Origin: Maritalea mobilis
GTDB taxonomy: Bacteria; Pseudomonadota; Alphaproteobacteria; Rhizobiales; Devosiaceae
Direction: 5' to 3'
DNA: 64,000 nt
Assembly: GCF_004363175.1 (NCBI RefSeq)
Contig: NZ_SNYR01000003.1
Location: forward strand, 5,001 to 69,000
Part shown: piece after piece, positions 7,241 through 18,133 of the stretch
Position numbering within the stretch: position 1 is the first letter of the stretch
Layout: every line of letters starts with the position of its first letter
Translations under genes and position numbers: made by a program
The notes under the pieces: model-generated
The model's database searches: none
What the model was told of the DNA's origin: nothing
The model's input: only the letters and a program-made list of their open reading frames with translations

Positions 7241-9874
7241 TTATTGGGCTGCGTCGGGCAGCGGGCTATCATCGATGCTGGTGCCATCTGCAGTGAAGGC
7301 AAGTTTATTGCCTTCCACATCCACAGAGACCCGTTGACCATCAACAATTTTGCCGCTCAAAATCTGCTCGGCGAGCTCATCTTGCAAATTGCGTTGAATG
7401 ACCCGTTTCAAAGGACGTGCCCCATAAGCAGGGTCATAACCTTCATTGGCAATCCAATCGCGGGCAGCAGGGCTGAGTTCAATGGCGATGTCACGCTCAT
7501 TCAACAATTTGCGCAAACCGCCCAATTGAACATCCACAATGGCGCCCATATCGGCACGGGCCAAACGATGGAACAGCAGGATCTCATCCACCCGGTTCAA
7601 GAACTCAGGGCGGAAATGAGCTTTGACCGCATCCATCACCTTGCCGCGCACCAGATCAACCGATTCGCCGTCTTGCTGTTCAACAAGATATTCGGCACCA
7701 AGGTTCGAGGTCATGATGACCAGCGTGTTGCGGAAATCGACCGTGCGACCCTGACCATCGGTCAAGCGGCCATCATCAAGCACTTGAAGCAGCACATTGA
7801 ACACGTCCGTGTGGGCTTTTTCGATCTCGTCAAACAAGATCACCTGATAAGGACGACGACGCACCGCTTCGGTCAACACGCCCCCTTCATCATAACCCAC
7901 ATAGCCTGGAGGCGCGCCGATCAGCCGGGCAACCGAATGCTTCTCCATAAATTCAGACATGTCCAACCGCACCATGGCCGTCTCATCGTCAAACAAGAAC
8001 TCAGCCAAAGCTTTGGTCAACTCGGTTTTACCGACACCGGTTGGCCCCAAGAACATGAAAGAGCCAATCGGGCGATTCGGATCTTGCAACCCGGCACGTG
8101 ACCGGCGCACCGCTTTGGCAACGGCTGTCACCGCTTCGCGCTGGCCAATCACCCGCTTGCCCAATTCATCTTCCATGCGCAGCAGCTTGTCGCGCTCGCC
8201 TTCGAGCATCTTATCCACGGGCACACCCGTCCAACGGCTCACCACCTGCGCAATGTGAGAGGGGGAAACCACCTCTTCCATCATCGCGTCGGTGACATTG
8301 TCGGCAGCCGCATCTTTGGCTTCGGCTTCGGCAATTTTTTGCTCCAGACCGGGAATAACGCCATAGGCCAATTCACCTGCCCGTGCCAAATCACCTGCCC
8401 GCTGGGCATTTTCAAGCTCGGTCCGCGCTTGGTCCAACTCTTCCTTGAGTTTTTGCTCGGCGCCTAAACGTTCCTTTTCTGAAACCCAACGCTGGTTCAA
8501 TGCACCAGCTTCTTCTTCCAGATCAGAAAGCTCAGCTTCCAACTTCTCAAGCCGGGTTTTGGACGCATCGTCCGTTTCTTTTTTCAGCGCTTCGCGCTCA
8601 ATTTTCAACTGGATGATGCGACGATCCAACTCGTCCAACGCTTCTGGCTTGCTGTCCACCTGCATGCGCAACCGCGCAGCCGATTCGTCCACCAAATCGA
8701 TGGCCTTATCTGGCAAAAACCGATCTGTAATATAGCGATTCGACAAAGTAGCGGCCGACACCAAGGCGCTGTCCGAAATTCGCACACCGTGGTGCAGCTC
8801 ATATTTTTCTTTCAGGCCGCGAAGAATCGAAATTGTATCTTCCACAGTGGGTTCAGACACATAAACAGGCTGGAACCGACGGGCCAAAGCCGCATCTTTT
8901 TCAACATGCTTTTTATATTCGTCCAAAGTGGTGGCGCCCACGCAGTGCAATTCACCCCGCGCCAATGCAGGTTTCAGCAGGTTAGACGCATCCATGGCGC
9001 CGTCGCCTTTACCTGCGCCAACCAAAGTGTGCATCTCATCAATAAAGAGGATGATTTTTCCCTCTTCTGATTGCACCTCATTGAGCACAGATTTCAAACG
9101 TTCTTCAAACTCACCACGATATTTCGCGCCCGCAATGAGGGACCCCATGTCCAAAGACAGGAGCTTTTTGTTCTTCAAGCTTTCCGGCACGTCACCATTG
9201 ACGATTCGCAAGGCCAAGCCTTCGGCAATCGCGGTTTTACCCACACCGGGCTCACCAATCAAAACAGGATTGTTTTTTGTGCGGCGTGACAACACTTGGA
9301 TTGAGCGACGAATTTCTTCATCCCGGCCAATCACAGGGTCAAGCCGACCATCACGTGCATCTTGGGTCAAATCACGCGCATATTTTTTCAAAGCGTCATA
9401 GCCTTCTTCTGCACTTTGGCTATCTGCAGTACGGCCTTTGCGCAATTCATTGATGGCATCGTTCAGCCCATTGGCCGTAACACCACCTGCAGCCAAAACT
9501 TTGCCTGCATCTGTGTCTTTTTCGATGGTCAATGCCAGCAAAAGGCGTTCAACGGTGACATAGCTGTCGCCTGCCTTATCCGCAGCTTTTTCAGCTGTTT
9601 CAAAAACACGCGCCATTTCGCGGCTCAAATAAAGTTGGCCACCATCACCGGATACAGAAGGAATTTTTTTCAATGCCGCTTCAGTTGCAGCATGCACCGC
9701 CTTTGGATCACCGCCAGCCCGTTGAATGAGGCCAGACGCCATGCCCTCATTATCGTCCAAAAGAACTTTTAGAAGGTGCAAAGGCGAAAATTGCTGATGC
9801 CCAGCAGAAAGGGCGCCAGATTGGGCAGATTGTACAAAACCGCGTGCCCGCTCGGTATATTTCTCGATATTCAT
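7241..9874 (-). CDS. clpB: ATP-dependent disaggregase ClpB
   Basis: The cytoplasmic Hsp100 hexamer that works with DnaK to pull proteins out of aggregates after heat stress. At 877 residues it has the full ClpB layout: N domain (about 1-145), first AAA+ domain with Walker A GEPGVGKT and the [12 protein letters not shown] Walker B region, the long coiled-coil middle domain (about 410-530) that marks ClpB rather than ClpA, and second AAA+ domain with GPTGVGKT and LFDEIEKAH. No ClpP-binding loop is expected in ClpB. It is a single-gene unit with its own terminator. I looked for a heat-shock promoter in the 190 bases upstream and saw no clear match. Confidence 0.97.
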   Translation of the reverse strand: MNIEKYTERARGFVQSAQSGALSAGHQQFSPLHLLKVLLDDNEGMASGLIQRAGGDPKAVHAATEAALKKIPSVSGDGGQLYLSREMARVFETAEKAADKAGDSYVTVERLLLALTIEKDTDAGKVLAAGGVTANGLNDAINELRKGRTADSQSAEEGYDALKKYARDLTQDARDGRLDPVIGRDEEIRRSIQVLSRRTKNNPVLIGEPGVGKTAIAEGLALRIVNGDVPESLKNKKLLSLDMGSLIAGAKYRGEFEERLKSVLNEVQSEEGKIILFIDEMHTLVGAGKGDGAMDASNLLKPALARGELHCVGATTLDEYKKHVEKDAALARRFQPVYVSEPTVEDTISILRGLKEKYELHHGVRISDSALVSAATLSNRYITDRFLPDKAIDLVDESAARLRMQVDSKPEALDELDRRIIQLKIEREALKKETDDASKTRLEKLEAELSDLEEEAGALNQRWVSEKERLGAEQKLKEELDQARTELENAQRAGDLARAGELAYGVIPGLEQKIAEAEAKDAAADNVTDAMMEEVVSPSHIAQVVSRWTGVPVDKMLEGERDKLLRMEDELGKRVIGQREAVTAVAKAVRRSRAGLQDPNRPIGSFMFLGPTGVGKTELTKALAEFLFDDETAMVRLDMSEFMEKHSVARLIGAPPGYVGYDEGGVLTEAVRRRPYQVILFDEIEKAHTDVFNVLLQVLDDGRLTDGQGRTVDFRNTLVIMTSNLGAEYLVEQQDGESVDLVRGKVMDAVKAHFRPEFLNRVDEILLFHRLARADMGAIVDVQLGGLRKLLNERDIAIELSPAARDWIANEGYDPAYGARPLKRVIQRNLQDELAEQILSGKIVDGQRVSVDVEGNKLAFTADGTSIDDSPLPDAAQ

Positions 9875-10066
9875 ATCTCAACTCTCCATTTCTCGCCCAT
9901 CTCAATCCGCCTAAAAAGCACGGGTTAAAACGTCTCGAAGCGTTGTTTGTTTCAACTTATCCTAAGGCGCCCACATTTGGCACGCCGGACTGTTGAATTA
10001 GATATAGGTACGCTTCGAAGGGAAAAAAGAGCAAAAGACAAATAAACTGCTCTTTTGGCTTCACTT

Positions 10067-10327
10067 TTAAAAGAAGTGCGCCACGCCCCCTACGACCACC
10101 ATGGCAGCACCAAATTTAAAAACCCAACCTGCAATCTGCTGTTGACGATAGCCTTTCTGACCCTTCTTCACTTCTTCAAAATTGCCCAAGACTGGTACTT
10201 TGGATGAGCCTTCTTTAAACCCGCCGCCAATCATATGCAGCGCGCCACCGGCCAACGCGACAATCCAACCAATCATAAAAATATTAAAGCCATTGGTTTC
10301 CAACGGGGCAAACAAAGTCTCAAACAT
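10067..10327 (-). CDS. Small two-helix membrane protein, unknown function
   Basis: I do not recognise a family. The 86-residue protein has two hydrophobic segments (about residues 13-33 and 65-84) joined by a basic, glutamine-rich loop (KKGQKGYRQQQ). The second ends in VVVGGVAHFF. ATG at 10327 is preceded by GTGAGA; a TTG five codons upstream is less likely. It stands alone between clpB and the convergent-side GlxA-type regulator gene. Composition and codon use look coding, but the function is unknown. Confidence 0.6.
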   Translation of the reverse strand: MFETLFAPLETNGFNIFMIGWIVALAGGALHMIGGGFKEGSSKVPVLGNFEEVKKGQKGYRQQQIAGWVFKFGAAMVVVGGVAHFF

Positions 10328-10450
10328 AAAAATCTCACTCAAATTGTGGGACCGGATAAGTCTATCCCTATCTCTGACAATGATCTAGCCTTTGGCAAAT
10401 TTAGCAAGGTGCAGTAATATCCCGCCAAACAAACAGTCAAAGCTGATAAG

Positions 10451-11440
10451 ATGAACAAAGTCGAACCCCATCACACCATTCAGCCAGCAGGCACTATGCC
10501 CAAAAAAGTGGCTGTGCTGGCATATGATCAGCTTTGCACCTTCGAATATGGCATCGCCATTGAAGTGTTCGATACGATTCAATCTAAAACCGCACCGCTT
10601 TACCAAGCCGAAACAGTGCCCATCGAATCGGGCAATCTGAGATTGGCCGGTGGCTTGCGTACCCAATGTGTCGCGCAACTGGAACGACTTGCTGAATTTG
10701 ACCTGATAATCGTGCCGGGCTGGCCGCTGCATAAGAAAGTTTCATCTGAAATGGCCAGCGCCTTGCAAAATGCACACGAGGCTGGTGCGCGATTTATGAC
10801 CATTTGCTCTGGCATCTTTTTGCTGGGCCGTGCTGGCCTCACCGCCAACACCAACATCACCACACACTGGCAATATATTGATCAATTAAGAGCTGAAGCG
10901 ACCAGCGAGAACGTTGAAGACAATGTGCTTTATTGCGGCACAGGGCAAATTATGAGCTCAGCCGGATCAGCGGCAGGGATTGATCTGGCATTAGAAATTG
11001 TGCGGCAGGACTTTGGCACCAAAGAAGCGAATCGGTTGGCGCAGCGGCTGGTTCTGCCAGCCCATCGCGAAGGCGGTCAAAAACAATTTGTGCCGCGCCC
11101 AGTGGCACATGCGCAAAAAAGCGGATTTGCCAAATATCTCGATGAGGTGCGCCAAAAACTCGATCAATCTTGGACAGTGAAAGAAATGGCAGCCCTCTGC
11201 CATATGTCCGAACGTACATTGATGCGCAGATTTCAGGAAGTGATGGGGTTGAGCCCAAGCCAATGGCTGATTCAGGAGCGAGTCTTTTTCGCCCGTTCCC
11301 TTCTAGAAGAAGATCATTTCACCATTGACGAGATTGCACAAAAGGCAGGCTTCAACACGCCAGAGACAATGCGGCACCATTTCCGCACCCACCTCAAAAT
11401 AAGCCCGGTCGTCTATCGCAATAATTTTCGGCAAAAATAA
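10451..11440 (+). CDS. GlxA/FtrA-type AraC family regulator with DJ-1/PfpI domain
   Basis: A 329-residue regulator with an N-terminal DJ-1/PfpI-like domain (about residues 17-190, with the nucleophile-elbow-like FMTICSGIFLLG) and a C-terminal AraC helix-turn-helix pair (about 225-325, with VKEMAALCHMSERTLMRRF and IDEIAQKAGFNTPETMRHHF). This is the GlxA family, whose best-known members control amine, arginine or choline catabolism. The DJ-1 part senses the effector and need not be catalytic. ATG at 10496 is an alternative start. No clear target gene is adjacent. Confidence 0.85.
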   Translation: MNKVEPHHTIQPAGTMPKKVAVLAYDQLCTFEYGIAIEVFDTIQSKTAPLYQAETVPIESGNLRLAGGLRTQCVAQLERLAEFDLIIVPGWPLHKKVSSEMASALQNAHEAGARFMTICSGIFLLGRAGLTANTNITTHWQYIDQLRAEATSENVEDNVLYCGTGQIMSSAGSAAGIDLALEIVRQDFGTKEANRLAQRLVLPAHREGGQKQFVPRPVAHAQKSGFAKYLDEVRQKLDQSWTVKEMAALCHMSERTLMRRFQEVMGLSPSQWLIQERVFFARSLLEEDHFTIDEIAQKAGFNTPETMRHHFRTHLKISPVVYRNNFRQK

Positions 11441-11457
11441 AGGGCGGTCACCCGCCC
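11432..11457 (-). terminator. Terminator of the DUF4167 gene
   Basis: GGGCGG and CCGCCC (11442-11457) form a 6-bp GC stem with a 4-base loop. On the minus strand it is followed by TTTATTTTTG (11432-11441), a good terminator 6 bases past the DUF4167 stop. On the plus strand the T run is weak, so it mainly serves the minus-strand unit. Confidence 0.75.
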
Positions 11458-11463
11458 CTAACT

Positions 11464-12042
11464 TTATTCCGCTGCTGCGGCTGCTTTTTTGGCTGGAACC
11501 TCGTCCGCCACATCATCGCCCACACTCAATTTGGGCTGTGGTGCATCGGCCAAATCACCCTCAGTCGCAGGTTTGCGACGTGGACGCCGCGCACGTGGTG
11601 CGCGTTTTGGCTTTTCCTGTGCCACTTCATCATTTGCAGGCGCTTCAGCAATAGCTTCTTCTTTCGGCGCATCTTCAGGCTCATTGTCCTGATCCACATT
11701 TGCCTCAGCCACTGCTTTTTCATCATTTGCCTGATCGTCTTCGTCACGATCTTGCTCTTCCCGCTCCCGCCGCTGCTCTTGCCGCGCTTGGTTTTGCGCC
11801 TGAGCTGCAGAGATGATCCGGAAATAATGTTCCGCATGCTGCAAATAGTTTTCGGCCATGACAGAATCGCCAGAGGCCTGCGCGTCGCGCGCGAGCTGCA
11901 CATATTTCTCCGCAATGTGAGAAGGATTGCCACGCACCTTCACATCCGGTCCGTTGCTTTCATAATTGCGGGAAAGCGGATTGACGTTTTTCCGACCGTT
12001 ACCACGGCCGCGTGAACGCTTATTCTGTTGTCCAGGTCTCAT
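11464..12042 (-). CDS. DUF4167 domain protein
   Basis: A 192-residue cytoplasmic protein. The N-terminal ~80 residues carry the DUF4167 domain (MRPGQQNKRSRGRGNGRK, then SRNYESNGPDVKVRGNPSHI and KYVQLARDAQASGD), and the rest is a charged, Ala/Glu/Arg-rich, probably disordered tail (about 85-192). The basic Arg/Gly start suggests RNA binding, but no function is established. The family is largely restricted to Hyphomicrobiales and relatives, and sits next to prmC-prfA there as it does here. It probably has its own promoter in the 285-bp gap. Confidence 0.85.
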   Translation of the reverse strand: MRPGQQNKRSRGRGNGRKNVNPLSRNYESNGPDVKVRGNPSHIAEKYVQLARDAQASGDSVMAENYLQHAEHYFRIISAAQAQNQARQEQRREREEQDRDEDDQANDEKAVAEANVDQDNEPEDAPKEEAIAEAPANDEVAQEKPKRAPRARRPRRKPATEGDLADAPQPKLSVGDDVADEVPAKKAAAAAE

Positions 12043-12327
12043 ACGATGACTTCAAACTTTTCTTACATTTGCACCGAAAAGAGCGCACCAAACCGTACCT
12101 GTCACATTGCCCGCCAAACATTTTTGGTTTGGATGTGACTTTGAATGGTCGCTATATGCCGGCTGTCCAGCTTGCTGGGGGCAAATCCACCTGTTATGTG
12201 TAGGTAAAATTTTGCGGTCAATGAATGAACATCAAACCCAACTAGCCATTGCAACCTATATGCTTCGGAAAACTTTTCCAAGTGAAAAATTTTCACTTTG
12301 GCCAAACTTGCTGGCCCCTCCTGAATT
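12043..12327. other. Intergenic region with two adjacent palindromes downstream of prmC
   Basis: No gene is visible. Two palindromes abut each other: GGAAAA-C-TTTTCC (12267-12279) and AAGTGAAA-AAT-TTTCACTT (12280-12298). They start ~30 bases past the prmC stop on the minus strand and could form small AT-rich hairpins at the end of the prfA-prmC message or a protein-binding site. The rest must contain the DUF4167 promoter, which I cannot pinpoint. Confidence 0.5.
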
Positions 12328-13194
12328 TCACCAAGAAATTTCAGCAACTCTATTATGCCCAGAAAGGTCTTTGAAAAAGGTTACTTGCTGCGCACCCGCT
12401 GCAATTGCAGCCTTTTCCATCAATTCAGCCTGACGAAAACCGATTTCAAAAAGCAGCTTACCGCCCTGCCGCAACCGCATTTTCGCACCAGCCAAAATCT
12501 GGTGATAAGCCGCCATGCCCTCATCTTCAGCAAAAAGCGCCAGCGCCGGATCATAATCAAGCGCCTCTTTATTCATCAGCGCTTTTTCGTGCTCAGCGAT
12601 ATACGGCGGATTGGAAAGGATCAGGTCAAATTGGTTTTGCGCTGGGATTGCATCAAACCAATTGCTGGTCACCAACTCTAGCCGATCCGAAACCTCATGC
12701 CGTGTTGCATTTTCACGCGCCATCTCCAGCGCGCCTGCCGCAATATCCGTGGCCACCGCTGTGCAATCGACACGCTCAGCCAGCAGACTGATCGCAATGC
12801 AGCCCGTGCCTGTGCCCAAATCTATGAAATGTCCGACTTTCGGCAAAGCCTGCAGCCCACGCTCGACCAACACTTCGGTGTCTGGACGCGGCACCAACGT
12901 ATCCGCATTCAACGAAAATACGCGCCCATAAAAGGCAGCTTCACCCAAAATGCGTGCAACAGGTTCATGCGCCAATCGGCGCTGTCCAAATCCGTCCATC
13001 CTCGCCAGAATTTCCGGCGACACAAGATCATGCTCTTTGCCGATTAGCTGTGCTTGATCAATCTCGGCGGCTGCACACAAAAGCAGCCGCGAATCTATCG
13101 CGGCACTTTCAATCTGATTTTCGGCAAATTGCTGCCGCCAATGCTGCCGCAACTGACCAAAGCTTATGGGCGTGGTGCTACTTATTTGCTTCAT
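12328..13194 (-). CDS. prmC: Peptide chain release factor N5-glutamine methyltransferase PrmC (HemK)
   Basis: Methylates the glutamine of the GGQ motif in release factors RF1 and RF2, which they need for efficient termination. The 288-residue protein has the helical N-terminal domain (1-~80), the RPDTE motif (103-107), the SAM-binding DLGTGTG (125-131) and the NPPY active-site motif (195-198) that holds the substrate glutamine. It overlaps the end of prfA by 17 bp, so the enzyme is made together with its substrate, the usual arrangement. Confidence 0.96.
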   Translation of the reverse strand: MKQISSTTPISFGQLRQHWRQQFAENQIESAAIDSRLLLCAAAEIDQAQLIGKEHDLVSPEILARMDGFGQRRLAHEPVARILGEAAFYGRVFSLNADTLVPRPDTEVLVERGLQALPKVGHFIDLGTGTGCIAISLLAERVDCTAVATDIAAGALEMARENATRHEVSDRLELVTSNWFDAIPAQNQFDLILSNPPYIAEHEKALMNKEALDYDPALALFAEDEGMAAYHQILAGAKMRLRQGGKLLFEIGFRQAELMEKAAIAAGAQQVTFFKDLSGHNRVAEISW

Positions 13195-14257
13195 CCATAG
13201 CAGCCAACTGCGCCGCTTGGTTTTCGGTGATCAATGCATCGATCATCTCATCCAGCGCTTCACCCGCAATCACCTTATCAAGCTTATAAAGCGTGAGGTT
13301 AATCCGGTGATCTGTCACCCGACCCTGCGGGAAGTTATAGGTCCGAATGCGCTCTGAACGGTCACCCGAACCCACCTGATCGCGCCGCGCTTCGGCCCGT
13401 GCACTATCACGCTCCTGCCGCTGCATATCAAACAAGCGCGCCCGCAAAACCTTCATGGCGTTGGCCCGGTTCTGGTGCTGCGATTTCTCAGACGAAATAA
13501 CCACCACGCCAGTTGGAATGTGGGTAATCCGCACCGCACTGTCGGTGGTGTTCACGTGCTGACCACCCGCGCCTGATGCCCGCATCGTATCAATCCGAAT
13601 ATCTTCATTGCGAATTTCAATGTCGATATCTTCCACTTCTGGCAACACAGCCACGGTGGCGGCGGAGGTGTGAATACGCCCACCAGATTCTGTTTCCGGC
13701 ACCCGCTGCACACGGTGCACACCAGACTCAAATTTCAAACGGGCATATGCGCCCTGACCTTTAATACTGGCGACAATCTCTTTGTAGCCGCCCATATCGC
13801 CTTCGCTCTCTTCCATGATCTGGACTTTCCAGCCATTGATTTCAGCGTGGCGTTGATACATGCGGAACAGATCACCCGCAAACAAAGCGGCTTCGTCGCC
13901 CCCCGTGCCTGCCCGCACTTCAACAATAACCGACTTATCGTCAGCTTCATCTTTTGGCAGCAGCATCAAACGGATTTCTTGGGTGAGCTCTTCAATCTTT
14001 TCTTTAAGCTCGTCCCGCTCCATTTCCGCCATCTCGGCCATTTCTTTATCACCGGACGCCAAAATTTCATTGACCCCTTCAAGGTCTGTCTGCGCAGATT
14101 TGAACTCGCGAATTTTGTCCACATATGGCTGCAGGTCAGAATATTCCTTGGACAGCTTCACATAGGTTTCGGGATCTGGATTCGCAGCCATTTCTCCTTC
14201 AACCGTTTCAAAGCGGTGCAACAAAGCATCCAATTTTTCTGCAGGTAGTTTCGCCAT
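13178..14257 (-). CDS. prfA: Peptide chain release factor 1
   Basis: Recognises UAA and UAG stop codons and releases the finished protein from the ribosome. The 359-residue length is normal. The codon-reading tripeptide is PET at 187-189 (PxT class, so RF1 not RF2), and the GGQ motif that triggers hydrolysis is at 231-233 ([10 protein letters not shown]). The start has a weak upstream AAAGTCTGAGC. It lies 18 bp downstream of ptsP and overlaps prmC, so ptsP-prfA-prmC are probably one operon. Confidence 0.97.
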   Translation of the reverse strand: MAKLPAEKLDALLHRFETVEGEMAANPDPETYVKLSKEYSDLQPYVDKIREFKSAQTDLEGVNEILASGDKEMAEMAEMERDELKEKIEELTQEIRLMLLPKDEADDKSVIVEVRAGTGGDEAALFAGDLFRMYQRHAEINGWKVQIMEESEGDMGGYKEIVASIKGQGAYARLKFESGVHRVQRVPETESGGRIHTSAATVAVLPEVEDIDIEIRNEDIRIDTMRASGAGGQHVNTTDSAVRITHIPTGVVVISSEKSQHQNRANAMKVLRARLFDMQRQERDSARAEARRDQVGSGDRSERIRTYNFPQGRVTDHRINLTLYKLDKVIAGEALDEMIDALITENQAAQLAAMDEANK

Positions 14258-14275
14258 AACAGCTCAGACTTTCAT

Positions 14276-16540
14276 TTAAAGGGGTAGATGTTGGCGATCT
14301 GCCAAATCATAAATCAAATCACGGATAACCAGCGGATCACCGCCCTCATCCAATGCGGCGCATATTTGCCCGCGAATGGCTTGAAGATCAAGAGACAACA
14401 CAAGCTCTTTAATCTGGCCGATTGAAGAAGCCGCCATGCTCAACCGATCAATGCCAATCGCCATCAATGCCAACGCCTCAATTGGCCGCCCTGCCAACTC
14501 GCCACACATGGTCAGCGGCACATTATGCTTTTTGGCTGCATCTGCCACATGCTTAAACGCACGCAAGCGCGGAATTGCAATTGGATCATAGCGCCGCACC
14601 ACCCGCGCATTCGCGCGGTCAGACGCAGTGAGAAACTGCACAAGATCGTTAGAGCCAATGGACACAAAATCCGTCATGGGCAGCAAATGATCAAGTTCGA
14701 ACAAAAGCGACGGCACCTCGATCATCGCACCAAGGCGAAGATTTTTAGGGCGCTCAAATCCAGCATTGTCCAAACGCTTCAATTCGATATCGAGGACTTT
14801 GCGGGCTTCACAAAATTCCTGCGCATCGGTGACCATAGGCACCAAAATATCCAGATCACGCCCATTCGCCGCTTGTAGCAAGGCGCGAATTTGGGTGCGC
14901 AACAGACCAGGCCGATCCAACGCCAAACGAAGTGACCGCCACCCCATCGCAGGGTTTTCTTCAGCTTCTGCCCGCAAATAGGGCACCACCTTATCACCGC
15001 CAATGTCCAGCAAGCGGAATACGATAGGGCGATCCCCCACCAGTTCCATCGCCTCGCGATAAAGCTCAACCTGTTCGGCCAAACGCGGCAGCTTAGACGC
15101 GATCATAAATTGCAGCTCGGTCCGGAACAAACCAATGCCCGCCGCGCCCGTTTCTTCAATCGCCGGCAGATCTGCGATCAAACCAGAATTGTGCAACAGC
15201 GTAATTTCAGCGCCATCGCGGGTGATAGAGGGCTTGTCGCGCAGCGCAGCAAAACGTTCCTGCCGCTTGGCGCTCATGCGCACCTTATCTGCATAAGTGG
15301 CGAGCACGTCCACGGATGGACGCAAGTGCACAATGCCTTGCTGACAATCGAGAATAATATCGTCGCCTGTTTCGCACATGGCGGCGATATTCTCGACCTG
15401 CCCGCACACATTAAGGCCTAAAGACCGCGCTACAATCGACACGTGGGCGGTCATGCCGCCTTCTTCCAGCACAACGCCGCGCAGCTTGCGCCGATCATAT
15501 TCAAGAAGTTCCGCTGGCCCCATATTCCGCGCCACCAAAATGGCGTTATCGGGCAGCTCATGGCCAAACACTTTTGTGCCACCAGTCAAAACCCGCAGCA
15601 GGCGGTTGGCCAAATCGTCCAAATCATGCAACCGGTCGCGAATATAGGGATCGGTTTGACGCATCATGCGCGCGCGCGTGTCGTTTTGCACCCGCTCAAC
15701 CGCAGCTTCCGCGGTCAAACCTGCGCCCACCGCTTCACGCAGCCGCCGCACCCATCCCCGGTCATGGGCGAACATGCGGTAGCTTTCAAGAATTTCACGA
15801 TGTTCAGACCGCGCCTGCATATCGCCGCGATTGAACATGTCGTCAATCGTCACCCGCATGGTGCGGATGGCAGACTCAAGGCGCTCTTTTTCCTGATCCA
15901 CATCTTCAGCAACAAAGTTGGTCACCACCACCCGCGGGTCGTGCACAAACACTTTGCCCAATGCAATGCCATCTGTGTAGCTCGACGCTTCCAACGAGCG
16001 CGGACGCCGCAATTCAATTTCCGACCCCGGGGTGATCAGACTATCAAATTCAGTGGTCGAAACCATTTCTGCCAGCAAAGTGGCAGTGGTCATCAACGCT
16101 TCAGTTTCATCTTCGCGATAAAGCCGACTTTCAACCGACTGAACGTCCAAAACCCCAAGGGTTTGGCCCGCACGCAAAACAGGCACGCCAAGAAATGATT
16201 GGTAGGGGTCTTCACCCGTTTCAGGGCGATAAGCAAAGGCAGGGTGCTTTGGCGCATCCGCCAAATTGAGCGACATCGCTTCTGCCGCGATCAAGCCCAC
16301 AAGGCCTTCGCCAAGGCGCAAGCTGGTTTTGTGCACCGCTTCGCGCTTCAAACCATGGGTGGCAAAAAGCTCCAAGGCACCATCATCACGCAAGACATAA
16401 AACGAGCACACATCGGCCCGCATACTGTCCGCGATCAATTCAACAATTTTATCCAGCCGCTCCTGAATGCCCAATGGCTCTGCCATTGTTTCGCGCAATC
16501 TGCGCAACAATTCACGAGGGCCAGCTATCGTATGTGCCAT
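14276..16540 (-). CDS. ptsP: Phosphoenolpyruvate-protein phosphotransferase PtsP (Enzyme I-Ntr)
   Basis: First enzyme of the nitrogen-related phosphotransferase system: it moves phosphate from PEP to NPr, which passes it to EIIA-Ntr, a regulatory chain controlling potassium, nitrogen and stress responses. The 754-residue protein has an N-terminal GAF sensor domain (about 20-160), the swivelling phosphohistidine domain with H366 in GGMTAHVSIVARS, and the C-terminal PEP-binding barrel with the LTMCGELAGRP catalytic-cysteine motif. It lies between lysC and prfA, the usual order in Hyphomicrobiales. Confidence 0.95.
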   Translation of the reverse strand: MAHTIAGPRELLRRLRETMAEPLGIQERLDKIVELIADSMRADVCSFYVLRDDGALELFATHGLKREAVHKTSLRLGEGLVGLIAAEAMSLNLADAPKHPAFAYRPETGEDPYQSFLGVPVLRAGQTLGVLDVQSVESRLYREDETEALMTTATLLAEMVSTTEFDSLITPGSEIELRRPRSLEASSYTDGIALGKVFVHDPRVVVTNFVAEDVDQEKERLESAIRTMRVTIDDMFNRGDMQARSEHREILESYRMFAHDRGWVRRLREAVGAGLTAEAAVERVQNDTRARMMRQTDPYIRDRLHDLDDLANRLLRVLTGGTKVFGHELPDNAILVARNMGPAELLEYDRRKLRGVVLEEGGMTAHVSIVARSLGLNVCGQVENIAAMCETGDDIILDCQQGIVHLRPSVDVLATYADKVRMSAKRQERFAALRDKPSITRDGAEITLLHNSGLIADLPAIEETGAAGIGLFRTELQFMIASKLPRLAEQVELYREAMELVGDRPIVFRLLDIGGDKVVPYLRAEAEENPAMGWRSLRLALDRPGLLRTQIRALLQAANGRDLDILVPMVTDAQEFCEARKVLDIELKRLDNAGFERPKNLRLGAMIEVPSLLFELDHLLPMTDFVSIGSNDLVQFLTASDRANARVVRRYDPIAIPRLRAFKHVADAAKKHNVPLTMCGELAGRPIEALALMAIGIDRLSMAASSIGQIKELVLSLDLQAIRGQICAALDEGGDPLVIRDLIYDLADRQHLPL

Positions 16541-16587
16541 CCGCCCTCAACCCGCCGAAGCGAGCTGCCTTTTTGGGCCAAATTGGC

Positions 16588-17859
16588 TTATGCCTCTTCC
16601 ATATCCAAGCCATAATAGGTGTGGAGTGCCCGCACCGCCAATTCGGCATATTCTTCCTCAATCAACACACTGGTCTTGATCTCGGATGTGGTAATCAATT
16701 GAATATTTATGCCTTTATCAGATAGGGCCCGGAACATAGACGCTGCAACGCCCGCGTGAGACCGCATCCCCACCCCAATAACTGAAATTTTGGCTCCGCC
16801 TTTAGAACCAGAAATCGAATCAAATTCTAAACTTGTTTCCCCCGCTTCTTTAAGCACCGTCATGGCCTTGTCAAATTCAGCATCGGGAATAGTAAACGTA
16901 ATGTCGGTTGATTTACCGTCATCAGAAATATTTTGCACAATCATATCCACAACGATTTGCGCATCAGCCAATGGGCCAAAAACTGCAGCAGCAACGCCTG
17001 GATTATCTTTAACACCGCGCAAGGTGATTTTCGCCTCTGACTTTGCGCTGGTCACACCGGAAACAATTTGCTTTTCCATAATCTCATCCTCATCACACAC
17101 CAATGTGCCTGGACCTTGCCAGTCGCCATTTTCACCCAAAGGCGGCACTTGATCGGGGTCATCAAAACTTGAGCGCACAACAAGGCGCACTTTTTTGGCC
17201 ATCGCCAATTCAACTGATCGGGTCTGCAACACTTTTGCGCCCAATGATGCCATCTCCAGCATCTCTTCAAAACTGATCCGATCAATCCGGCGCGCCTTCG
17301 GCACAATGCGCGGGTCGGTGGTGTAAACACCATCCACATCAGTATAAATATCACAACGGTCTGCTTCCACCGCTGCAGCAACAGCCACTGCACTTGTGTC
17401 TGATCCCCCACGACCCAATGTGGTGATGCGCCCATGTGGCGACACGCCTTGGAAACCTGTGATTACGCAAACAAGCCCAGCGCTCATGCGATCAAACAAA
17501 AGCTTTGGATCAATATTGGTGATCCGCGCTGAGCCATGGGCATCGCTTGTTTCAATCGGCACTTGCCAGCCGGCAAAGGAACGCGCGGGCACGCCCATTT
17601 CCTGCAACACAATTGACATCAAGCCAGCGGAAACCTGCTCACCAGAGGCCACAACCGCATCATATTCGCGCGCATCATGCACTGGCGCGGCTTCTCGTGT
17701 CCACGCCACCAACTCATTGGTTTTGCCAGACATTGCGGAAACAACCACACAAACCTTATGCCCTGCATCCACTTCACGTTTGACATGCCGGGCCGCATGC
17801 CTAATCCGCTCAATGTCGGCCACCGAGGTGCCGCCAAATTTCATCACAATTGTCGCCAT
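16588..17859 (-). CDS. lysC: Aspartate kinase
   Basis: Phosphorylates aspartate, the committed step to lysine, threonine, methionine and diaminopimelate for the cell wall. With the start at 17859 it has 423 residues: kinase domain beginning IVMKFGGTSVADIERI, and two C-terminal ACT domains (about 260-420) that bind feedback inhibitors. I chose this ATG because AGGA lies ~9 bases upstream; the frame extends another 28 codons without support. It is divergent from ubiG across a 274-bp gap in which I saw no recognisable riboswitch. Confidence 0.95.
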   Translation of the reverse strand: MATIVMKFGGTSVADIERIRHAARHVKREVDAGHKVCVVVSAMSGKTNELVAWTREAAPVHDAREYDAVVASGEQVSAGLMSIVLQEMGVPARSFAGWQVPIETSDAHGSARITNIDPKLLFDRMSAGLVCVITGFQGVSPHGRITTLGRGGSDTSAVAVAAAVEADRCDIYTDVDGVYTTDPRIVPKARRIDRISFEEMLEMASLGAKVLQTRSVELAMAKKVRLVVRSSFDDPDQVPPLGENGDWQGPGTLVCDEDEIMEKQIVSGVTSAKSEAKITLRGVKDNPGVAAAVFGPLADAQIVVDMIVQNISDDGKSTDITFTIPDAEFDKAMTVLKEAGETSLEFDSISGSKGGAKISVIGVGMRSHAGVAASMFRALSDKGINIQLITTSEIKTSVLIEEEYAELAVRALHTYYGLDMEEA

Positions 17860-18133
17860 GGCGCGCTTTCCTACATTTATTATGCCCGATTGGCTTTGAA
17901 CTGCCTCGGGTTGAAGCGCGAGTTGTTGGCCCCGCGCCGACAATGCTCGCGCGCGTCAATTGCCACAAACTGGCGTTTTGATCAACTAAAACGGCCCTAA
18001 TTTCGCGATTCGGGCACGAATGAAGCCATTTGTCATATTGACACCTAACAAAATGTGCCTGATTGATCCAAAAGCGTTCGGCATCCCGTTTCCGGGCAGC
18101 GCACACAGCGGAGAAGGCAAAAAGGAATTGAAA

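Noticed and set aside
7223-8101. 292-codon plus-strand frame
   Set aside because: It is antisense to clpB and has shadow-type composition; clpB is unmistakable.
9875-10066. Heat-shock (RpoH) promoter for clpB
   Set aside because: A CCTATATC sequence resembles a -10, but no CTTG-type -35 lies at a suitable distance.
15443-16198. 251-codon plus-strand frame
   Set aside because: Antisense to ptsP with His/Arg/Gln-rich shadow composition and no start signal.
17860-18133. Lysine riboswitch or strong promoter before lysC
   Set aside because: No multi-stem lysine-riboswitch pattern; TTGACA near 18038 has no matching -10 at 17 bases.
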